Shown one piece after another: positions 59,694-64,000 of a stretch of DNA of 64,000 nucleotides. The translations under genes and the position numbers were made by a program. Every line of letters starts with the position of its first letter. The first letter of the stretch is position 1. Below the pieces are notes generated by a model. It saw nothing but the letters and a program-made list of their open reading frames with translations, did no database searches and was not told the origin of the DNA. The stretch lies in NCBI GenBank assembly GCA_042663485.1, contig JBHTAF010000002.1; one strand, given 5' to 3'. This DNA comes from Natronosalvus sp042663485. GTDB lineage: Archaea; Halobacteriota; Halobacteria; Halobacteriales; Natrialbaceae.

Positions 59694-59884
59694 CGAATGC
59701 GTCACCCGACGGACGCCAGCTGGACGAATCCGACGACAGTAACGGCAACGAAGGGGACGTCAGCGACCGAGCCACCCCGGAGGCTACTCGCGGTGAGGAC
59801 GACACGGCCCACCTCGAGGACGTCGACGTCGGCGCTGGCTGTACGGAAATCTGGGAGCACCTCGCCGAGCGACGCGAGGAGTAG
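59690..59884 (+). CDS. 64-residue acidic small protein, second of a coupled pair
   Basis: A small acidic protein starting MTNASPDGRQLDESDDSNGN and ending with the motif VDVGAGCTEIWEHLAERREE. That ending looks like a conserved short helix, with one Cys, and I recall it from other haloarchaeal small proteins without a name. Its ATG overlaps the preceding stop by 4 nt. The DUF7119 gene follows 84 nt later with its own TATA box. Function is unknown. Confidence 0.65.
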   Translation: MTNASPDGRQLDESDDSNGNEGDVSDRATPEATRGEDDTAHLEDVDVGAGCTEIWEHLAERREE

Positions 59885-59934
59885 CGAGGAGGCTCTGATG
59901 CACTCCTCGACGAACCACAGCGAACGGTCTGGAA

Positions 59935-59945
59935 CGCTTTTTAGG
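59935..59945 (+). promoter_or_regulatory. TATA-like element of the DUF7119 gene
   Basis: CGCTTTTTAGG ends about 24 nt before the ATG at 59969, giving leaderless spacing. Seen by eye. Confidence 0.45.
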
Positions 59946-59968
59946 CACGTCGCCCCTATCAGCGGTAC

Positions 59969-60688
59969 ATGACCGACGACCACACCGGAGATCGTCGCGC
60001 TCGAGACGGCGACCCCGGGAACGAGCCTCCGATCCCGACGGATCGAAAATCGCCAGTCGGCGCACCGGTCATCCGGGGCGACGAATCGATCACGGGAAGC
60101 CACGCTCGCCAGGCCGTTCAGTTCGACCCCGACGACCCGGACAGTCTCGCACTCGCGGCCGAAACCGTCGCCCAGTTCGCCACCGGGTCCGTCGACGAAG
60201 ATCACCTCTACATGCTCCGCGGTGCCGCGGCCTGTGCCGCCCTCGTCCGCGGGGAAGGATCCTACAAGACCGCCGCCGAGCGAGCCAGCGACCAGGTCGA
60301 GGGTGACGGGACGGTCACGGTCTCGTTCATCCGCAAGTGGGCCCGCGTCCACGACCTCCCCCGATCGGTTCGTCGACAGGTTGCCCTCGGCGAAATCGCC
60401 CCCTCCGCCGCCAAACACATCGCCCGCGTCGGCGGCGAGGACCGACTCCTGCTCGCCTGGGCTGTCCTCGACGGTGACCTCACCGTTCGCGACGTCCGCC
60501 AGGTCGCCAGCCAGGTCAACGATGGAGCCTCGATCGAGCACGCACTCGGCGACTGCGACGTCACCCTCGGTCGCCTCGAACTCACCCTCCCGGCGTCGGC
60601 CTACCGCGACCTCCGGCGACGAGCCTCACTCGAGGGCGTCGATCCGGGAACGATCGTCGCGGACGCCCTCGAGAAATCGCTCGAGTAG
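59969..60688 (+). CDS. DUF7119-like HTH/ParB-like protein
   Basis: A 239-residue protein. After an acidic, disordered N-terminus comes SHARQAVQFDPDDPDSLALA, then MLRGAAACAALVRGEGSYKT, a helix-turn-helix-like VSFIRKWARVHDLPRSVRRQV and a ParB-like SAAKHIARVGGEDR. The C-terminus GRLELTLPASAYRDLRRRAS resembles ribbon-helix-helix-like or Fic-type DNA-binding endings. I recall the family as DUF7119, a probable transcription factor, of unknown targets. The ATG start follows a TATA-like box by about 24 nt. Confidence 0.75.
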   Translation: MTDDHTGDRRARDGDPGNEPPIPTDRKSPVGAPVIRGDESITGSHARQAVQFDPDDPDSLALAAETVAQFATGSVDEDHLYMLRGAAACAALVRGEGSYKTAAERASDQVEGDGTVTVSFIRKWARVHDLPRSVRRQVALGEIAPSAAKHIARVGGEDRLLLAWAVLDGDLTVRDVRQVASQVNDGASIEHALGDCDVTLGRLELTLPASAYRDLRRRASLEGVDPGTIVADALEKSLE

Positions 60689-60765
60689 CCTCTGAAGCAA
60701 GCGTTGCGAACGCACTCGCTAACCCGCTCGGATAGTTCCAGTCCCGGACGAGCGTCACAATCCCA

Positions 60766-62046
60766 TCACTGCGACAGGTACGTCCGCGCCGTCTCCGCCA
60801 ACACCGCCCCCGCCTCGAGCACCTCGTTCCACTCGATGGTCTCCTCCGGAAAGTGCGCCTGGTCGATGCTCCCCGGCCCGAACAGGACCGTCGGAATCCC
60901 CGCCTCGACGTAGTGTCGATTGTCGGCCCCGTAGGTCGCCCCGCGCGGTTCGGTCGCCCCGGCCTCGAATCCACGCGCTACCATCCCGTCCTGGAGCGCC
61001 GAAACCACCGGTTCGTCCGCCGCGATTTCCGCCGGCTCGAACTGCACCGAGAACCGCTCGATCGTCGGCCCACTGACTCCCGCCGGCCAGGACGGCTCGT
61101 CCGACAGCGACTCGAGACGGCTTCGGAGCGCGTGTTCGACGTCCGTCACCGTCTCCCCGGGCGCGACGCCAACACGAACCTCCGCCGTCAGTTCGTCCGG
61201 GACCGAGGACGCCCACCGTCCCGCCTCGACTCGCCCGATACAGATCGGCCACGGAATCGGGAACTCGTCGTACAGCGGATGGGAGACGGACTCGGCCCGT
61301 TCGCGCTCGAACGCCTCGCACTCCTCGCGAACGCGCTCGAACGCCGGCAACACCGACGCCCCCCGCCACCGCGTTGCCGCGTGGGCCGACCGGCCCTCGA
61401 GGCCGATCCGGATCATCAGGCTTCCCTCGACCGCCGTCACCGGACGCAACTCCGTCGGCTCCGCGACGATCACCGCGTCTCGCTCGAACGGATAGGGATT
61501 CTCGAGTGCGGCCGCGGCCGCACCGATCCCGCCTTCCTCCTCCCCGACGACGCTCTCGACGACGATTCGACCGTTCAAGTCGGAGTCGTGGCCGAGGTTG
61601 CCATCCGCACCGCTCTCTGCAAGGTGACGCGCCGCAAACACGCACACCCCCAGCCCCGACTTCATGTCCGCCGCACCCCTGGCCGTCAGGCGACCGTCGT
61701 GCCACCGAGGCTCGAACGGCTCACCCTCCCATCCCGACCCCGTGGGAACGACGTCGACGTGACCGTTCAACACCAGCGTCCGCCCCGCGTCAGGATCTCC
61801 GAACTCGAGAACCCCGGCGACGCTCGGCCGACCTGCCGTCTCGATGTCGTCGGGGTCGTCCGGAAACGACGGATGCTCGGCGAGAACGGCCGGGTCGGCC
61901 TCCCAGGCGTAGGTTCGAAAGCCCGCCGCCTCGAGTTCCTCACGCAGCCACACCTGGGCCGGCTTCTCGTTTCCTGCAGTCGTCTCGAACGAACAGCACG
62001 TGTCGACGAACTCTCGAAGGTCGTCGTCCCAGATGCGGAAATTCAT
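60766..62046 (-). CDS. M20-family metallopeptidase (ArgE/DapE-type deacylase)
   Basis: A 426-residue zinc amidohydrolase. First ligands are in LVLNGHVDVVPTGSGW (His-x-Asp) and GAADMKSGLG, the catalytic Glu pair in GEEEGGIGAAAAALEN, and the dimerisation domain is VEGSLMIRIGLEGRSAHA. The last ligand His lies in IDQAHFPEETIEW near residue 400. Candidate reactions are N-acetylornithine or N-succinyl-diaminopimelate hydrolysis; haloarchaea lack DAP peptidoglycan, so an acetyl-amino-acid deacylase is likely. ATG 62046 (MNFRIWDDDLRE) is preferred to GTG 62058. Confidence 0.9.
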   Translation of the reverse strand: MNFRIWDDDLREFVDTCCSFETTAGNEKPAQVWLREELEAAGFRTYAWEADPAVLAEHPSFPDDPDDIETAGRPSVAGVLEFGDPDAGRTLVLNGHVDVVPTGSGWEGEPFEPRWHDGRLTARGAADMKSGLGVCVFAARHLAESGADGNLGHDSDLNGRIVVESVVGEEEGGIGAAAAALENPYPFERDAVIVAEPTELRPVTAVEGSLMIRIGLEGRSAHAATRWRGASVLPAFERVREECEAFERERAESVSHPLYDEFPIPWPICIGRVEAGRWASSVPDELTAEVRVGVAPGETVTDVEHALRSRLESLSDEPSWPAGVSGPTIERFSVQFEPAEIAADEPVVSALQDGMVARGFEAGATEPRGATYGADNRHYVEAGIPTVLFGPGSIDQAHFPEETIEWNEVLEAGAVLAETARTYLSQ

Positions 62047-62093
62047 GTGCGAGACCACGTCGGACCCCGATATAATACCGTGGGAGAAAGAAA

Positions 62094-62101
62094 CGTTTAA
62101 C
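62094..62101 (+). promoter_or_regulatory. TATA-like element of tRNA-Lys
   Basis: CGTTTAACC lies about 30 nt upstream of the mature tRNA-Lys 5' end at 62129. Confidence 0.4.
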
Positions 62102-62128
62102 CACGCGTCCCCGAAAGAGGAGCATACG

Positions 62129-62202
<74 letters not shown>

Positions 62203-62541
62203 CTATCCCATCGCGAACAAAGCCGTGAACGACAGGTAAGGGAACCGATGGGATTTGAACGCAGGGAGGTCGCGCGCAATGCAGTGAGCACGTCCGACCG
62301 CGTGTTCAAATTGCGCCCGGCTCGCTTTTGCCACGAGTAAATTCGTGAGCAGCGAGTTCAGATCGAGCTGCATTGTCGCCACGAGGCCCCTCAAGTATCG
62401 AACCGCACCGAACTATCCACAGTTGCTACTCGAGAACGGCCAACGCGCACAGACACCGCAAACCAAAAACCGAAACCACCCCGACACCAATCACGTCGGC
62501 GAACCGATACGCCGACCGCGATCGCCTAGAAACTCGAGCCC
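62203..62541. other. Gene-free spacer after tRNA-Lys, with decayed tRNA-like pieces
   Basis: No gene is supported. It holds the 26-nt tRNA-Lys 3' copy (62300-62325) and a reverse-oriented T-loop-like GTTCAAATCCCATCGG on the minus strand near 62243-62261. The rest is unremarkable. It looks like a scar left by mobile element integration. Confidence 0.55.
62300..62325 (+). repeat. Decayed copy of tRNA-Lys 3' end (putative att site)
   Basis: A 26-nt stretch identical to bases 62178-62203 (T arm to acceptor) at 24 of 26 positions. Integrases that use tRNA genes copy the 3' end to the far side of the element, so this is a likely attR/attL relic, with the element now lost or reduced to about 97 bp. 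Confidence 0.65.
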
Positions 62542-63474
62542 TCAACCTCGCAACGGCATGAACGCCAATCCAGACAGCAGGACGATCGCAACCACTGACA
62601 GCCCGATCGCCCACCAGAAGCCGTGAATTCGCTCGTTGTGCTCATCGACTGCCTGGTGTTGAGCCTGGAAACTCTCGACGTCCTCGGTCAAATAAACGAC
62701 GTCCTCGCTCGGGAAGTGGACGCCGTAGGGCGTCTGCTCGATCATCACTTCCTCGTTGTGGGCGAGCGATACCTCCGTGACTTCCTCACCGGTGTACTCG
62801 AGGGTCACCTCGTCCGGCTCGATCGTCGTCACCTCGGCGTCGACCTGTTCTTCCATCTCAGATTCGTAGAAGGTCACCTCGTCTCCAACCGCGTACTCCT
62901 GAGTGTCGATATCGTCGACCTCCGTGACGTGGCGAACGACCTCCTGGCCGTCCTCCTCGACGATTACGTAGACGCCGTCGGGGCGCTCGAGGAACGTGTA
63001 TCCCTCTCCGTCTTCGGATTCGACTGCCTCGATCAGCAGGAAGGTTTCGGGTTGGGCTTCCTCGTCACTCTCGTTTCCGTCCTCACCCTCACCATCGCTC
63101 TCGTTTCCGTCCTCACTACCCTCTGGTGGCGCATAGATGTAAACGAAGTACTCCGTTCCCTCCTCTTCGAACTGAACCGTATCGCCATCGTCCCAGGAGT
63201 CACCGTTCGCAGCACTCGCACCGGACCACGTCACGTCCGTCGGAACGGAATCGTTGACGTGTTGTAACGTTCCCGTTCCAGCAGCCCCGTCCAGCTCGGA
63301 CACGTTGTACGTCCGATCCTCGACCGTTATCTCGTCACCTTGCTCGAGTTGATGATCCGCATCGGCTTCGTCGATCGTCACCTGCGGTGATTCCGCGGTC
63401 GCGATAACGGCGTACGCGCCCGCAGCGATCACCATAAACAGGACGGCGTAGACGATCCCTGCGCGTAATTGCAT
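62542..63474 (-). CDS. Membrane-anchored acidic protein, unknown function
   Basis: A 310-residue protein with an N-terminal hydrophobic helix (IVYAVLFMVIAAGAYAVIAT) and a C-terminal one (FWWAIGLSVVAIVLLSGLAF), so both ends are at the membrane and the acidic middle faces outside. Beta-rich segments recur (EQGDEITVEDRTYNVSE; EEGTEYFVYIYAPPEGSE; TEVDDIDTQEYAVGDEV), each followed by an acidic linker with repeats such as EDGNESDGEG. It ends in LMPLRG-like basic residues. No named family; it faces the tRNA-Lys spacer. Confidence 0.75.
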   Translation of the reverse strand: MQLRAGIVYAVLFMVIAAGAYAVIATAESPQVTIDEADADHQLEQGDEITVEDRTYNVSELDGAAGTGTLQHVNDSVPTDVTWSGASAANGDSWDDGDTVQFEEEGTEYFVYIYAPPEGSEDGNESDGEGEDGNESDEEAQPETFLLIEAVESEDGEGYTFLERPDGVYVIVEEDGQEVVRHVTEVDDIDTQEYAVGDEVTFYESEMEEQVDAEVTTIEPDEVTLEYTGEEVTEVSLAHNEEVMIEQTPYGVHFPSEDVVYLTEDVESFQAQHQAVDEHNERIHGFWWAIGLSVVAIVLLSGLAFMPLRG

Positions 63475-63691
63475 GTATGAGGCGTTGTCCGCGCGTCGTA
63501 TAACGGTTACTAAGTTCTCGAAAGAGCGGAGCTAGGGATAGCGTCCGGTCGAGCCGAACCCACTCGAGGGATCACGATCGACTGGCCCTCGACGATTCGA
63601 TGGAGTTGGACTACAGGGATCGAAAACCGACGCGCTCGATGGATGAGATGAAACGGACTACTCGGACGGAACAGGGTACGAAACGTAAAAG

Positions 63692-63767
63692 AGCCAAGGG
63701 CCGGATTTGAACCGGCGATGGGTTGCTCTGCAGGCAACTGCGTTCGGCCGAACTCTGCCACCTTGGC
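63692..63767 (-). tRNA. tRNA-Cys (anticodon GCA)
   Basis: On the minus strand the acceptor GCCAAGG pairs with CCTTGGC, with discriminator T. The anticodon loop CTGCAGA in the stem GTTGC/GCAAC gives GCA. The T arm is GCCGG-TTCAAAT-CCGGC. No CCA is encoded. It lies about 115 nt beyond the 5S 3' end, the usual haloarchaeal rRNA operon order (23S, 5S, tRNA-Cys), and is probably cut from the rRNA transcript. Confidence 0.92.
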
Positions 63768-63838
63768 GCGCTCGAATGTACCCACTGCGTTCGTTTAAGC
63801 GTAGCGGTACGATTCGCCCGCTGTAAAGACGAAAACCC

Positions 63839-63860
63839 CCACGAGCGCAGTCGCTCGTGG
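63839..63860. repeat. 9-bp hairpin between 5S rRNA and tRNA-Cys
   Basis: CCACGAGCG and CGCTCGTGG flank a 4-nt loop. Read on the minus strand, the rRNA direction, the stem is followed by a G run and TTTT. It may process or stop the transcript after 5S, or be an IS200/IS605-type end relic. Confidence 0.5.
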
Positions 63861-63881
63861 AGGTTGAATAGTGTATGAGTG

Positions 63882-64000
63882 GGTCGGCGGCGAGCCGGGG
63901 TTCCCAGCGGGTCTCCCACGCCAGTACTGGCCGAAACGCGGGCGGGCTTAACTGCCGTGTTCGGGATGGGTACGGGTGGTGCCCCGCCGCTCTGGCCGCC
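63882..64000 (-). rRNA. rrf: 5S ribosomal RNA, 5' end beyond window
   Basis: The minus strand reads GGCGGCCAGAGCGGCGGGG from the window edge, then the conserved CCATCCCGAACACGGCAG and AGTACTGGCGTGGGAGACC before CTCGCCGCCGACCC. This is the classic 5S sequence. The 3' end near 63882 is approximate. The rest of the rRNA operon would lie to the right, on the minus strand. Confidence 0.93.

Overview
The window is haloarchaeal chromosome, most likely from the Natrialbales, though I cannot fix the genus. The evidence: GC-rich DNA with strong G/C third positions, very acidic proteins, leaderless starts 25-35 nt after TTTATA-type boxes, archaeal information genes (S6e, DNA polymerase D large subunit, SUI1/aIF1, SecF-SecD), a PGF-CTERM surface protein, a HalOD1 protein and many small haloarchaea-only families. 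The right end enters an rRNA operon (5S plus tRNA-Cys, minus strand).

Layout. 1-1.6 kb: end of a sugar/polyol ABC operon (permease, ATPase). 1.6-7.1 kb: a divergent Orc1/Cdc6-like ATPase, DUF5783, NifU-like scaffold, ketopantoate reductase, Lrp-type regulator, zinc microprotein and hotdog thioesterase. 7.3-10.7 kb: class I ribonucleotide reductase; the small subunit has Phe at the tyrosyl-radical position and Glu as first metal ligand (R2c type). 10.9-12.2 kb: rubredoxin-like protein, S6e, DUF7112. 12.3-15.4 kb: TetR-MATE-isoprenyl-synthase-like operon with a palindrome at the TetR start. 15.4-16.4 kb: a lipoprotein of weaker codon bias beside an IS200/IS605-like hairpin. 16.6-17.8 kb: beta-CASP nuclease. 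17.9-22.8 kb: complete BMP-type nucleoside ABC importer (minus). 22.8-24.9 kb: gene-poor stretch with a scattered short repeat and a frameshifted membrane gene. 25.4-33.3 kb: aconitase, YeiH-type exporter with a coupled 46-aa microprotein, regulator/membrane pair, large secreted metalloprotease-like protein. 33.4-40.4 kb: PQQ-propeller lipoprotein, tryptophanase, acetyltransferase, RAD55-like ATPase, RNase HII, methyltransferase, DUF5810, DUF5809. 40.5-47.8 kb: small zinc protein, NUDIX, rhodanese, SUI1, PPC-domain protein, DNA polymerase D large subunit (polC). 48-55.3 kb: Lrp regulator/HalOD1 pair, SecF-SecD, MEDS-PAS histidine kinase. 55.4-60.7 kb: RimI, DUF892, DUF6360, nitrite-reductase-type siroheme enzyme, tiny coupled genes, DUF7119. 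60.8-64 kb: M20 deacylase, tRNA-Lys followed by a decayed copy of its own 3' end, a membrane-anchored protein, tRNA-Cys and 5S rRNA.

No CRISPR array, cas genes, intact transposase or integrase was seen. The most informative oddities are the R2c-type NrdB, a roughly 200-bp tract of foreign codon usage centred on the classical polC intein site, the tRNA-Lys 3' duplication (integration scar), candidate operators at the TetR and HalOD1 promoters, and several very small coupled genes. Family names given as DUF numbers are from memory of haloarchaeal annotation and were not checked by search.
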